Shown piece by piece: positions 29,725-37,705 of a stretch of 64,000 nucleotides of DNA. The stretch is from contig NZ_SJOF01000009.1 in NCBI RefSeq assembly GCF_004331255.1, forward strand, positions 62,001 through 126,000, in the 5' to 3' direction. The first letter of the stretch is position 1; each line of letters starts with the position of its first letter. The notes below the pieces were generated by a model, which saw nothing but the letters and a program-made list of their open reading frames with translations, made no database searches and had not been told where the DNA came from. Origin of the DNA: Acinetobacter sp. ANC 4173. Lineage in GTDB: Bacteria; Pseudomonadota; Gammaproteobacteria; Pseudomonadales; Moraxellaceae. Position numbers and translations under genes: made by a program.

Positions 29725-30513
29725 ATGGCTTTATTACGTGTAGAAAAACAGAACGGAATCGCAACAGTCAGTTTAAACCGTCCAGAAAAGCGCAATGCCA
29801 TGAGCTTTGCTTTACTCAATGAACTGGTCAAAGTCGCCAATCAACTGAAAAAAGATCGCAGCGTTCGTTGTGTCATTTTAACGGGTGAAGCCCATGTATT
29901 TAGTGCAGGCATTGATCTTGCCGATTTAAACAATCCAAAGAACCGTGCGTATGCAGCTTGGGAACTGGTAAAACCCGGACAAAGCATATTCCAAAAAGCT
30001 TTCCTGATTTGGCAAGAGCTACCCGTACCCGTCATTGCAGCCTTAGAAGGTTTTTGTTTCGGCGCAGGCATGCAATTGGCTTTGGCAGCAGATATTCGTA
30101 TTGCCCATCCTGATACCCAAATGTCAATCATGGAAAGCCGTTGGGGACTTGTGCCAGACATGGGTTTAAGCCGCTCGCTTAAAGGGGTGATTGGTCTTGA
30201 TTTAGCCAAAGAGTTAACCCTGACCGCCCGTATTTTCGACGCCAACTATGCCAAAACCATTGGTTTAGTCACGCATTTATCTGAGACGCCATTACAACAA
30301 GCACACGCCCTTGCAGAAGAAATGCTGCAACGCTCCCCTGATGCCTTGGCAGCAGCCAAGCAAGTATTGGATGCCATGGAACATCAACCACGTAAATCTT
30401 TGCGTTTAGAAAAAATCTGGCAACTGAAACTTTTATTAGGTAAAAACAGTCAACTGGCGCGTAAAAAAGACAAACAACCTGAAGTCCAATTTGTTCCACG
30501 TCAGTTTCAATAA
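29725..30513 (+). CDS. Crotonase / enoyl-CoA hydratase-isomerase family protein
   Basis: A 263-residue crotonase. Oxyanion-hole residues lie in HVFSAGIDLADL and in LEGFCFGAGMQLALAADIRIA. The second region is IMESRWGLVPDMGLSRSL, where the Asp after Pro resembles dienoyl-CoA isomerases more than a two-Glu hydratase, so isomerase activity is possible. The chosen ATG (29725) has a GAG-type ribosome-binding site; an ATG 27 nt upstream has none. It is the first of a three-gene plus-strand run with a beta-hydroxyacid dehydrogenase and a hydroxypyruvate isomerase-like gene. Confidence 0.88.
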   Translation: MALLRVEKQNGIATVSLNRPEKRNAMSFALLNELVKVANQLKKDRSVRCVILTGEAHVFSAGIDLADLNNPKNRAYAAWELVKPGQSIFQKAFLIWQELPVPVIAALEGFCFGAGMQLALAADIRIAHPDTQMSIMESRWGLVPDMGLSRSLKGVIGLDLAKELTLTARIFDANYAKTIGLVTHLSETPLQQAHALAEEMLQRSPDALAAAKQVLDAMEHQPRKSLRLEKIWQLKLLLGKNSQLARKKDKQPEVQFVPRQFQ

Positions 30514-30550
30514 AGTTTAGGCAACAAAAATAAGCTATAGAGAGATTCCA

Positions 30551-31420
30551 ATGAGTTTTGATCGTAATACAAAAATTGCATTTCTAGGTATGGGACTTAT
30601 GGGGAGCCGTATGGCCACCCGATTGCTTCAAGCTGGATTTGAAGTGGCGGTATGGAACAGAACTGCAACTGCCTGTGATGTGCTCATTGATTTAGGCGCA
30701 ACTGCGCTAAAACTGGAAAACATTGCAGACTATCCCGTCATCTTAACCTGCCTTTCCGACGATGATGCGGCGCAACAGGTGATTGAAAAAATTCAGCCCT
30801 TCTGGACTGCCAATCAAGTAGTTGTGGATTTCTCAAGCTTATCTGTGGATAAAACCAAAACACTGGCGTTATTAGCACAGCAAGATAATGTACATTGGAT
30901 TGACTCGCCTGTTTCTGGCGGAACAGCAGGTGCCGAACAAGGCACACTGGTCATTTTTGCAGGGGGCAATGTCGAACTCATTCAAAGCTTAAGTCTGATT
31001 TATAATGTACTTTCACAACGCGTTACACGTATGGGCGAAACAGGGACAGGGCAAGCCACTAAAATCTGTAACCAATTGATTGTCGCAGCCAATAGCGCCT
31101 TAATTGCAGAAGCAGTCGCCTTAGCGCGCCAAGCGGGTGTCGATACAACCCTGCTTGCTCCAGCACTGGCAGGTGGATTTGCTGATTCAAAGCCGTTTCA
31201 AATTTTAACACCAAGGATGGCCAATTATCAGTTTGAACCTGTACAATGGAAAGTGCAGACTTTATCAAAAGATTTAAATAATGCTGTGCAGTTGGCTGAA
31301 AAATTCCAATTAGATATTCCAGTCGCAAAAAAAGCATTATCCCAATTGCAGGCACATCAGAATAAAGGCTATGCTGAATCAGATTTAGCCACTGTAATTC
31401 AACACGTTGAAACAGAATAA
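30551..31420 (+). CDS. NAD(P)-dependent beta-hydroxyacid dehydrogenase (HIBADH/GlxR-like)
   Basis: A 289-residue enzyme with an N-terminal Rossmann fold (FLGMGLMGSRMATRLL), the family's substrate-binding DSPVSGGTAGAEQGTL and the catalytic lysine in GQATKICNQLI. Members oxidise 3-hydroxyisobutyrate or reduce tartronate semialdehyde, and closely related enzymes reduce glyoxylate or succinic semialdehyde. With a hydroxypyruvate-isomerase-like gene 18 nt downstream, a tartronate semialdehyde reductase role is plausible but unproven. It is preceded by the crotonase (37-nt gap). Confidence 0.9.
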   Translation: MSFDRNTKIAFLGMGLMGSRMATRLLQAGFEVAVWNRTATACDVLIDLGATALKLENIADYPVILTCLSDDDAAQQVIEKIQPFWTANQVVVDFSSLSVDKTKTLALLAQQDNVHWIDSPVSGGTAGAEQGTLVIFAGGNVELIQSLSLIYNVLSQRVTRMGETGTGQATKICNQLIVAANSALIAEAVALARQAGVDTTLLAPALAGGFADSKPFQILTPRMANYQFEPVQWKVQTLSKDLNNAVQLAEKFQLDIPVAKKALSQLQAHQNKGYAESDLATVIQHVETE

Positions 31421-31438
31421 TAATGCAGGAGCAAGCTC

Positions 31439-32233
31439 ATGACTAAACTCGCAGTGAATCTTTCCATGATCTTTACTGAAGTGCCACTCATCGAACGTTT
31501 TGCACTGGCTTATGCTCATGGCTTTAAATACATTGAAATTCAGTTCCCGTATGAACTCAGTATTGCTGAAATTCAAAATCAACTGACCCAGCATGATTTA
31601 CGTTTATGCCTGATTAATGTGCCTGCTGGAGACCTCATGCAAGGTGGCAATGGTTTGGCAGGTATTCCCGGACGAGAGCTAGAATTTCACCAAGCACTCG
31701 AACTGGCAATTCAATATGCGGTTGCGTTAAAAGTACCGAGCGTTAATATTCTCGCGGGTAAACAGCCGCTCGATTGTGACTTATTGCCCTGCCTAAACAC
31801 CTTAGCCAAAAACTTAAAGCTCGCTTGCTTTATGCTGGCAGAACATCATATTCAACCTGTTTTTGAAATGATTAATGGCACGGATATGCCGCGCTTCCTC
31901 ATTCAAAATATTGCGCAAGCTCAAGAAATTCTGGAAGCTGTTCAACATCCGGCACTAAAAATGCAATACGATTGCTACCACATGGCCATGATGGGCGAAA
32001 ATGTACTAGAAGAATTGAAAGAAAATATTTTAGAAATTGGACATATTCAATTTGCAGATTGTCCAGGGCGACATGAACCCGACACAGCACAAATTCACTT
32101 TAAAGAAATTTTTGATTGGTTAAGCCACAGTGATTACGCGGGTTTTATTGCCGCCGAATATCGCCCACAGGCCCACTCGAATCATTCATTTGCATGGAAA
32201 AACAAGTACTTTGCTGAGCATCCACAAAGTTAA
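31439..32233 (+). CDS. Hydroxypyruvate isomerase-like TIM-barrel protein (Hyi/OtnI family)
   Basis: A 264-residue xylose-isomerase-like TIM barrel. N terminus KLAVNLSMIFTEVPLIERF; metal-binding and catalytic acids in PVFEMINGTDMPRF, YDCYHMAMMGENV, HIQFADCPGRHEPDT and FIAAEYRP. The family interconverts hydroxypyruvate and tartronate semialdehyde (Hyi) or related C4 sugar acids (OtnI). CAGGAG precedes the ATG. No glyoxylate carboligase (gcl) is nearby, so the standard glyoxylate pathway is incomplete here. Confidence 0.87.
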   Translation: MTKLAVNLSMIFTEVPLIERFALAYAHGFKYIEIQFPYELSIAEIQNQLTQHDLRLCLINVPAGDLMQGGNGLAGIPGRELEFHQALELAIQYAVALKVPSVNILAGKQPLDCDLLPCLNTLAKNLKLACFMLAEHHIQPVFEMINGTDMPRFLIQNIAQAQEILEAVQHPALKMQYDCYHMAMMGENVLEELKENILEIGHIQFADCPGRHEPDTAQIHFKEIFDWLSHSDYAGFIAAEYRPQAHSNHSFAWKNKYFAEHPQS

Positions 32234-32308
32234 AAAACAGACAATTGAAATTTGGTGATAAAACCGCTATATTAGAGCATGAGTTATTGTCAGGAATTAT
32301 GACCCTTT

Positions 32309-32710
32309 ATGAATTTAGAACCATCGCCCAGCGCTTCTAATTCTCTCGATCTCGCAATGAATTCTCAAGCTCAAGATGTGCAAGCTTGCTTAAAAGTTGT
32401 ACATGAAGCTCTATTAGATGTAAAAGCAAAAGATATTATCGAACTTGATGTTAGTAGCATTAGCAATGTCGCAGATGCGATTGTGATTGCAAGTGGTACA
32501 TCAACTCGTCATGTGAAAGCACTTGCCGATAATGTGGCTGAAGAAGCGCGTAAAGCTGGCTTCCGCCCTATCGGTGTCGAAGGTGAACGTGATGCAGAAT
32601 GGATTTTAATTGACCTTGGATTCGTCGTGGTTCATGTCATGTTACCGACTGCACGTAAATTTTACGACCTAGAAAGTTTATGGCGTACAGCTCCAGAATC
32701 TGTAGCATAA
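32309..32710 (+). CDS. rsfS: Ribosomal silencing factor RsfS
   Basis: A 133-residue protein of the RsfS/Iojap family, which binds L14 and blocks subunit joining in stationary phase. The core has ISNVADAIVIASGTSTRHVKALADNV (split by family motifs) and GVEGERDAEWILIDLGFVVVHVM. The 17-residue N-terminal extension before Met17 may not be translated; an AGGA lies 13 nt before the first ATG. nadD, often adjacent, is absent. A 14-bp-stem terminator follows. Confidence 0.93.
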   Translation: MNLEPSPSASNSLDLAMNSQAQDVQACLKVVHEALLDVKAKDIIELDVSSISNVADAIVIASGTSTRHVKALADNVAEEARKAGFRPIGVEGERDAEWILIDLGFVVVHVMLPTARKFYDLESLWRTAPESVA

Positions 32711-32733
32711 GAAAAATGACCAACATGGTCTAC

Positions 32734-32769
32734 AAAAGCCAGTTAATCCTGAAATTAACTGGCTTTTTT
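32734..32769. terminator. Terminator of rsfS, shared with convergent gene
   Basis: A 14-bp stem (32734-32747 with 32754-32767), 6-nt loop and T-tract, 24 nt after the rsfS stop and just before the convergent gene ending at 32794. Confidence 0.93.
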
Positions 32770-32793
32770 GTCACCCAAATTTAAGTCAACAGC

Positions 32794-33402
32794 TTAAATC
32801 AGTTGATGCAAATCAACATCCATAAATTGTTGTTTAATTTGTTCTTTTGCACGTGCAAAAACGAAGTCAGCTTTGGTCGGCCCATAAAATTCACAATAAA
32901 CTTCGTAAATTGCGGTAATCACCTGAGAATAACTCATAATAGGCAAATCACGAATAAACTCAACGTCATGTATTGCAGCTTGTTCTACTAGAGCATATCC
33001 CAAATCAGTTAGTCGTTGTTTCACATCCTGATCAAAGTCCGAAAAATCGGGCTGAGCCACCGCTTTTACTACACATCCTACAAATTGCATAAAAGCATCA
33101 CTCAGTTGTGCCGAGACCAGCGCCTCTTGTTTTACCTGAGGTTTGGCTTGTAATAAGACCTGTTTTTCCACTTCAGAAATTTCAAACAAAACTTGGCGTA
33201 GCATATCTTTACGATAAAAACGCAGTTCGTCCGTATTACACACTTCGCTTAAAAAACGATTGAGCACAAAAGAAGGCTTATCTCCATATTCCTGCTCCCA
33301 ATAACTCAAAACTCGCTCCAAAGCGATTCCCTTCAAATATTGGCCTAAACCACGTTCAATCGCTGTTCTTTTTTGTCCCATGGTGAGTAATTCATTGGGC
33401 AT
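32794..33402 (-). CDS. Conserved hypothetical protein coupled to amt
   Basis: I do not recognise a family. The 202-residue cytoplasmic protein is mostly helical, begins MPNELLTMGQKRTAIERGLGQYL and contains DLPIMSYSQVITAIYEVYCEFYG and a basic C-terminal helix. The start is ATG at 33400-33402 because AGGAG (33411-33415, abutting the amt stop) sits 8 nt upstream; an in-frame GTG nearer the AGGAG is less likely. It lies 12 nt behind amt, so it is cotranscribed with and probably translationally linked to the ammonium transporter, in a place often held by PII genes elsewhere. It does not look like a PII protein. Confidence 0.75.
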   Translation of the reverse strand: MPNELLTMGQKRTAIERGLGQYLKGIALERVLSYWEQEYGDKPSFVLNRFLSEVCNTDELRFYRKDMLRQVLFEISEVEKQVLLQAKPQVKQEALVSAQLSDAFMQFVGCVVKAVAQPDFSDFDQDVKQRLTDLGYALVEQAAIHDVEFIRDLPIMSYSQVITAIYEVYCEFYGPTKADFVFARAKEQIKQQFMDVDLHQLI

Positions 33403-33414
33403 ACGGAGCACTCC

Positions 33415-34755
33415 TTAATGACGTTTAGTCATGCCGTCGGTTTCAAAAGTTACATCACGTTGAAACTCTGGATAAGACAATTCCGCATGTTCGGTATAGT
33501 CCAGTCCGCGCTGCTCATGCTGCTTACTGACCCGTAGACCACCCAATACTTTTTCAAGCACTTTAAACACCACAAAGGCCATGCCAAAGCCCCAAACAAA
33601 ACCAGCTATCACGCCTAAAAATTGAATGGAAATAATTTGTGAATTGAATGGGCTGGCTTCATAAAATAAACCTGCTGCAATGGTTCCCCATGCTCCACAA
33701 AAGCCATGTACCGTGACGGCATCCACGACATCATCCAACTTCAACTTTTCAATCAAAACTGGCATAACACTTACCACCAAGCCTGCCATCAACCCCGTCA
33801 CAATTGCAAACAACGGTGTCATGGTTGCGCAGCCTGCAGTAATCGCCACCAAGCCACCCAAAGATGCATTAATAGTGGTGCGGATCAGAATCGCTTTTCC
33901 ACGCAGCAATGCATAGAACATATAAGCAACGGCAGCTGCACAAGCGGCCAAGTGGGTATTCAAGGCAATCCGCCCAATGCTCACTGTCGCATTGACTGTT
34001 GAAGCCGCATTAAAACCAAACCATGCTAGCCACAAAATAAAACCACCCAATGCCACTAGCGGTACATTATGTCCCGCCAAATAATGCGACTGTCCATTAC
34101 GACCGAAGCGCCCCAAGCGTGGACCTAAAACTACAATACCTGCCAATGCCACCCAGCCCCCAATAGAATGCACAACCGTTGAACCGGCAAAGTCAATAAA
34201 ACCCAATGACTTTAACCAGCCCTCACCTTCAAATAAACTGCCCCATGCCCAACTTCCAAACACAGGATAAATCAGTCCACTTACAAATGCCGCACTCACT
34301 ACATAGGCGACAAAATGAATCCGTTCCGCCATAGCACCACTGGCAATGGTGGTTGCAGTTGCTGCGAACATCATTTGGAAGAACAATAAGTTCCAATGCC
34401 AATCATCCAAATGATTGGGGGCAAAATGACTTGCACCAAACCATCCTGTGGTATTAATGCCAAACATCAAGCCAAAACCAATTAACCAAAAGACCAAGCC
34501 ACCTAAACAGGCATCCATGTAGTTTTTCATCAAAACATTGACTGTATTTTTTCCGCGTACAGAGCCACTTTCCACCAGTGCAAAACCAGCTTGCATAAAA
34601 AATACCAAAATCCCCCCCATGACCACCCAAACACTATCGAGTGAGAGTCGAATTTCTTGGATATTTTGTGCTTGGGTGGTTACAGCATCAGCAGCAAAGC
34701 CTGTACTAGTAACACCCCATAAACTGAGTAAAAGTAAATAAATTATTTTTTTCAT
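33415..34755 (-). CDS. amt: Ammonium transporter
   Basis: A 446-residue Amt/MEP/Rh channel protein. A cleavable signal peptide (about residues 1-22, ending TGFAADA) precedes 11 transmembrane segments. The twin pore histidines lie in GSTVVHSIGGW and AVTVHGFCGAWGT, and the external gate region has FFMQAGFALVESGSVRGKN. The C-terminal tail is extended and charged (ends DGMTKRH). A second in-frame ATG 6 nt upstream is too close to the GGGGGG ribosome-binding site, so 34755 is chosen. No glnK is adjacent; instead a hypothetical gene follows at 12 nt. Confidence 0.95.
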   Translation of the reverse strand: MKKIIYLLLLSLWGVTSTGFAADAVTTQAQNIQEIRLSLDSVWVVMGGILVFFMQAGFALVESGSVRGKNTVNVLMKNYMDACLGGLVFWLIGFGLMFGINTTGWFGASHFAPNHLDDWHWNLLFFQMMFAATATTIASGAMAERIHFVAYVVSAAFVSGLIYPVFGSWAWGSLFEGEGWLKSLGFIDFAGSTVVHSIGGWVALAGIVVLGPRLGRFGRNGQSHYLAGHNVPLVALGGFILWLAWFGFNAASTVNATVSIGRIALNTHLAACAAAVAYMFYALLRGKAILIRTTINASLGGLVAITAGCATMTPLFAIVTGLMAGLVVSVMPVLIEKLKLDDVVDAVTVHGFCGAWGTIAAGLFYEASPFNSQIISIQFLGVIAGFVWGFGMAFVVFKVLEKVLGGLRVSKQHEQRGLDYTEHAELSYPEFQRDVTFETDGMTKRH

Positions 34756-34930
34756 GAACATCCCCCCGAAACCTGTTCACAAAAAAGCAAAATCAGTGCC
34801 AAGCAAAACACATATTCTTTATTAAGTGCTGAATAAAACCATCTGCACAAACAATACTTTTATCTAATTCAATGCTGTGTCGGCTTTGTTCTATATTTTG
34901 ACTGCTGTTTATCCTCTTTAAAATAAACAT

Positions 34931-34958
34931 AAAAAAACCACTCCGAAGAGTGGTTTTT
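34931..34958 (-). terminator. Terminator, near-duplicate of the pntB terminator
   Basis: AAAAACCACTC (34933-34943) pairs with GAGTGGTTTTT (34948-34958) around CGAA. It matches the pntB terminator at 35841-35864 almost base for base. It follows the pntB remnant and the DUF3303 gene in the minus-strand direction and would end DUF3303 transcripts before the amt promoter. Confidence 0.9.
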
Positions 34959-34959
34959 C

Positions 34960-35100
34960 AAATACAGAACAAATCAACATCTAAGCCATCCAATTTGTTG
35001 TCAAAGCCGTCTCAACATAAGCATAGAGGTATTCTCTGCTTTTAAGATTGGCACACCTTAAATCAATAAGCTCACATCATCTTAAGCAACTACGCATTTT
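34960..35100 (-). pseudogene. Decayed fragment of the pntB 3' end
   Basis: Read on the minus strand, the segment encodes DDVSLLI-stop-GVPILKAENTSMLMLRR, aligning with DDPTSPIYGMPILEAHKARTIM of the intact PntB. After a frameshift it reads LDGLDVDLF, aligning with GYAGLDNDLF. At DNA level several blocks are shared (for example GGCTTAGA and GATTTGTTCT). The last about 25 codons of pntB are deleted, but a near-identical copy of the pntB terminator follows. There is an in-frame stop plus a frameshift, so it is non-functional. It implies a past duplication or replacement at this locus. Confidence 0.75.
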
Positions 35101-35215
35101 CCATTCCCCATCATAAGAAATTTTCCATAAGAGATTGTTTGCAACTATATGGATTATCTTCGGATGTCCCAAATTCACCAACAAGTTGAATACTCGAGAA
35201 CAAGAGTCGAATCTA

Positions 35216-35521
35216 TTAAGGATGAGTAACAGCGTGTGCTTCTATTTTTGCAAGTGCAGCCATCATAATGGGGCCAGCTTGATCATCCGTTAAAGCAGGA
35301 TAGGCTTCCATCGACAGAATATCACTCCACTCCATGACCCACTGCTGTATCAACTCAGCATCGTCCGTTTCAATAATTGCAAAGCCTGATAACTTGGCTA
35401 CAGCATGCCATCTCCCCAACATTTTTATACCATGAGGGGCTTTGCCACCTGTGTTCACAAAACGCTCCATGGCTGCATTACGATTGTCTGAACGAATGCT
35501 ATACGTAACTATAAATAACAT
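35216..35521 (-). CDS. DUF3303 domain-containing protein
   Basis: A 101-residue small alpha/beta protein resembling the DUF3303 family: MLFIVTYSIR start, RNAAMERFVNTGG, GIKMLGRWHAV and FAIIETDDAELIQQWVMEW. The ferredoxin-like fold resembles dimeric alpha-beta barrel enzymes, but no catalytic function is known. GAGGAG precedes the ATG. It lies between the intact pntB (with terminator) and a decayed pntB fragment (with a copy of that terminator), so it may have arrived with a rearrangement. Confidence 0.8.
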   Translation of the reverse strand: MLFIVTYSIRSDNRNAAMERFVNTGGKAPHGIKMLGRWHAVAKLSGFAIIETDDAELIQQWVMEWSDILSMEAYPALTDDQAGPIMMAALAKIEAHAVTHP

Positions 35522-35840
35522 CAGTCATCTCCTCGATTAATCGACACAACTGACTCATAACCTAGCGAGAGCTTAGCTAACCCATTTTTCTGATTATAAT
35601 TGCCTATCAGTCATGCTATATCACTATTCTGACAATTTTTATTCTTAATTTCGATTATATTTTAATCACATTTGGTTATGTTTTGATATTCATAACTTTT
35701 AGACTCCATCACTTCAACTCAATATCTTACAAACTTAGAACGAACTAACTTATTAAAAAAATTAAAAATATCCTTCCAGAATGAGTCGTTTCTGCTTCAA
35801 AATTCCCCAAGGTTAAAACAGGTTGATTACAAGAAATAAA
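35522..35840. other. AT-rich intergenic region
   Basis: Spacer upstream of the DUF3303 gene and downstream of pntB. It should contain the DUF3303 promoter on the minus strand. No RNA gene, repeat or operator was recognised. Confidence 0.4.
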
Positions 35841-35864
35841 AAAACCACCCCGAAGAGTGGTTTT
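35841..35864 (-). terminator. Terminator of the pnt operon
   Basis: AAAACCACCC (35841-35850) pairs with GAGTGGTTTT (35855-35864) around CGAA, with one G-U pair in the minus-strand RNA. It lies 49 nt past the pntB stop, beyond a second hairpin-like repeat. Confidence 0.8.
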
Positions 35865-35873
35865 CAATCTCCC

Positions 35874-35904
35874 TAAGTCCCCCTTTATAAAAGAGGGACT
35901 TGAG
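35874..35904. repeat. Repeat-like hairpin, related to 1832-1920
   Basis: AAGTCCC (35875-35881) and GGGACTT (35895-35901) form an inverted repeat around a CCTTTATAAAAGA core, just after pntB. It is of the same C-rich/G-rich type as the pheS-pheT spacer and similar to intergenic palindromes of Acinetobacter. Confidence 0.4.
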
Positions 35905-35912
35905 ACTTTCAT

Positions 35913-37367
35913 TTAGTGTCCGCCACCATTAATGGCTTTGGTCATGTCTTCCACAACTTTCTTCGCATCACCGAAGACCATCATGGTTTTTTCATTGTAG
36001 AACAAATCGTTGTCTAAGCCTGCGTAACCTGTCGCCATAGAGCGTTTGATCACCATAATGGTACGTGCTTTATGTGCTTCCAAAATTGGCATGCCATAGA
36101 TTGGAGATGTCGGATCATCTTTCGCTGCAGGGTTGACGACGTCATTCGCACCAATGACCAATACCACATCAGTTGCAGGGAAGTCCGAGTTAATCTCATC
36201 CATCTCTAAGATGTCTTCGTACGCAACATCTGCTTCAGCCAAAAGTACGTTCATGTGACCCGGCATACGACCTGCCACTGGGTGAATCGCGAAGCGAACT
36301 TTTACGCCCTGCTCTTTCAAGATTTCACATAACTCTTTTACCGCATTCTGTGCACGACCTTGTGCCATACCATAACCTGGTACAATCACCACGCTGTCTG
36401 CATTTGACATCAAGAAGCCTGCGTCATCTGCTGAACCAGAACGATGGTTACGTTGAACTTGTTCACCTTTGTCCGCTGATGCAACTGCTGCACCGCCCAT
36501 GGCACCACCAAACAATACGTTGATGATTGAACGGTTCATGGCTTTACACATAATGTAAGACAGAATCGCACCTGAAGAACCTACCAATGAACCCGCAACG
36601 ATCAACATATTGTTTTCAAGTGTGAAACCAATACCTGCTGCTGCCCAACCAGAAAATGAGTTCAATAGCGAAACCACAACTGGCATATCACCGCCACCCA
36701 CTGGTGCAATCCACACCCAGCCGAATGCAAGTGCAAGTGCCGTCATGGCCCAGAATGCAGCCATGTTGCCAGTCGTGAAGAAGTACACACCACATGCCAA
36801 CATTGCAAGGAAAATCAGCGCTTGTACTGGTTTAACCCATGCACCCGAAATGGTTTTTGCCCATTTTTTCGCAGCCAATTTACCATACGCAAATACAGAC
36901 GCTGTAAAGGTAATCGCACCGACAAAACAGCCCACGAACAATTCAAATAAATGCACCTTGCTCATATGTGCATGTTGCACACCCGCAGCAGTTAATGCAG
37001 CTTCATTTTGTGCAAATAAAGCAGTCAGTTGGTTGTTATGTAAAATTGCCGCAATCGCAATCAATACCGCAGCCAAGCCCACCAAGGAGTGCATCAATGC
37101 AACTGTTTCAGGCATTTGCGTCATAGGTACAGTACGCGCACGGGCAATACCCACAATCGCACCCAGTACCATCGCACCGCCAATCATCCAAATCACAGGA
37201 TGGTCGGCCACGAAGAAAGTGGTCACAACAGCAATCGCCATTGCGATCATGCCATAACGGTTACCTTGAATCGCTGTCTTTGGACCAGACAAACCACGTA
37301 AAGTTAAGATAAAGAGGACAGCACCAATCAGGTAGAACCAATCCGCATAGTCTCGAATGAATTCCAT
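35913..37367 (-). CDS. pntB: NAD(P) transhydrogenase subunit beta
   Basis: A 484-residue proton-translocating transhydrogenase subunit: nine or so transmembrane segments (dII), then the cytosolic NADP(H)-binding dIII domain with VVIVPGYGMAQGRAQ, FAIHPVAGRMPGHMNVLLAEA and VLVIGANDVVNPAAKDDP. It uses the proton-motive force to make NADPH from NADH. Third gene of pntAA-pntAB-pntB, 3 nt after pntAB. A decayed copy of its 3' end lies at 34960-35100. Confidence 0.97.
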   Translation of the reverse strand: MEFIRDYADWFYLIGAVLFILTLRGLSGPKTAIQGNRYGMIAMAIAVVTTFFVADHPVIWMIGGAMVLGAIVGIARARTVPMTQMPETVALMHSLVGLAAVLIAIAAILHNNQLTALFAQNEAALTAAGVQHAHMSKVHLFELFVGCFVGAITFTASVFAYGKLAAKKWAKTISGAWVKPVQALIFLAMLACGVYFFTTGNMAAFWAMTALALAFGWVWIAPVGGGDMPVVVSLLNSFSGWAAAGIGFTLENNMLIVAGSLVGSSGAILSYIMCKAMNRSIINVLFGGAMGGAAVASADKGEQVQRNHRSGSADDAGFLMSNADSVVIVPGYGMAQGRAQNAVKELCEILKEQGVKVRFAIHPVAGRMPGHMNVLLAEADVAYEDILEMDEINSDFPATDVVLVIGANDVVNPAAKDDPTSPIYGMPILEAHKARTIMVIKRSMATGYAGLDNDLFYNEKTMMVFGDAKKVVEDMTKAINGGGH

Positions 37368-37370
37368 ATA

Positions 37371-37694
37371 TTAGCCCTCTTTTTTCTTTTGCTTTGGCTT
37401 AAACATTTCAAGCATACGTGCGGTTACTGCGAAGCCACCGAAAATATTGATACTTGCTAAGAACACTGCAACTGCACCCAAGATGCTCACCACATTCACA
37501 CTTTGGAATGCAACATTCGCTTCCATACCAATTGCAGGAATCCCCACAGTTTGAATCATTGCACCCACGACAATAATGGATGACAATGCATTGGTGACTG
37601 CCATAAGCGGTGTATGTAATGCTGGCGTAACGCCCCACACCACGTAATAACCGACGAAGATGGCAAGGACAAAAATAGTAATTGTTTCAACCAT
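37371..37694 (-). CDS. pntAB: NAD(P) transhydrogenase alpha subunit, membrane part
   Basis: A 107-residue membrane protein with three hydrophobic segments, equivalent to the C-terminal membrane domain of enterobacterial Pnt[29 protein letters not shown] and [14 protein letters not shown] near the end. Splitting PntA into two genes is known in several proteobacteria. GGAGATTTCTC precedes the ATG. It sits between pntAA (11-nt gap) and pntB. Confidence 0.95.
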   Translation of the reverse strand: MVETITIFVLAIFVGYYVVWGVTPALHTPLMAVTNALSSIIVVGAMIQTVGIPAIGMEANVAFQSVNVVSILGAVAVFLASINIFGGFAVTARMLEMFKPKQKKKEG

Positions 37695-37705
37695 GAGAAA
37701 TCTCC

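Noticed and set aside
36610..37257. 215-codon plus-strand open frame
   Set aside because: Fully antisense to the membrane domain of pntB; Ala/Thr/Pro-rich artefact of a hydrophobic gene's complement.
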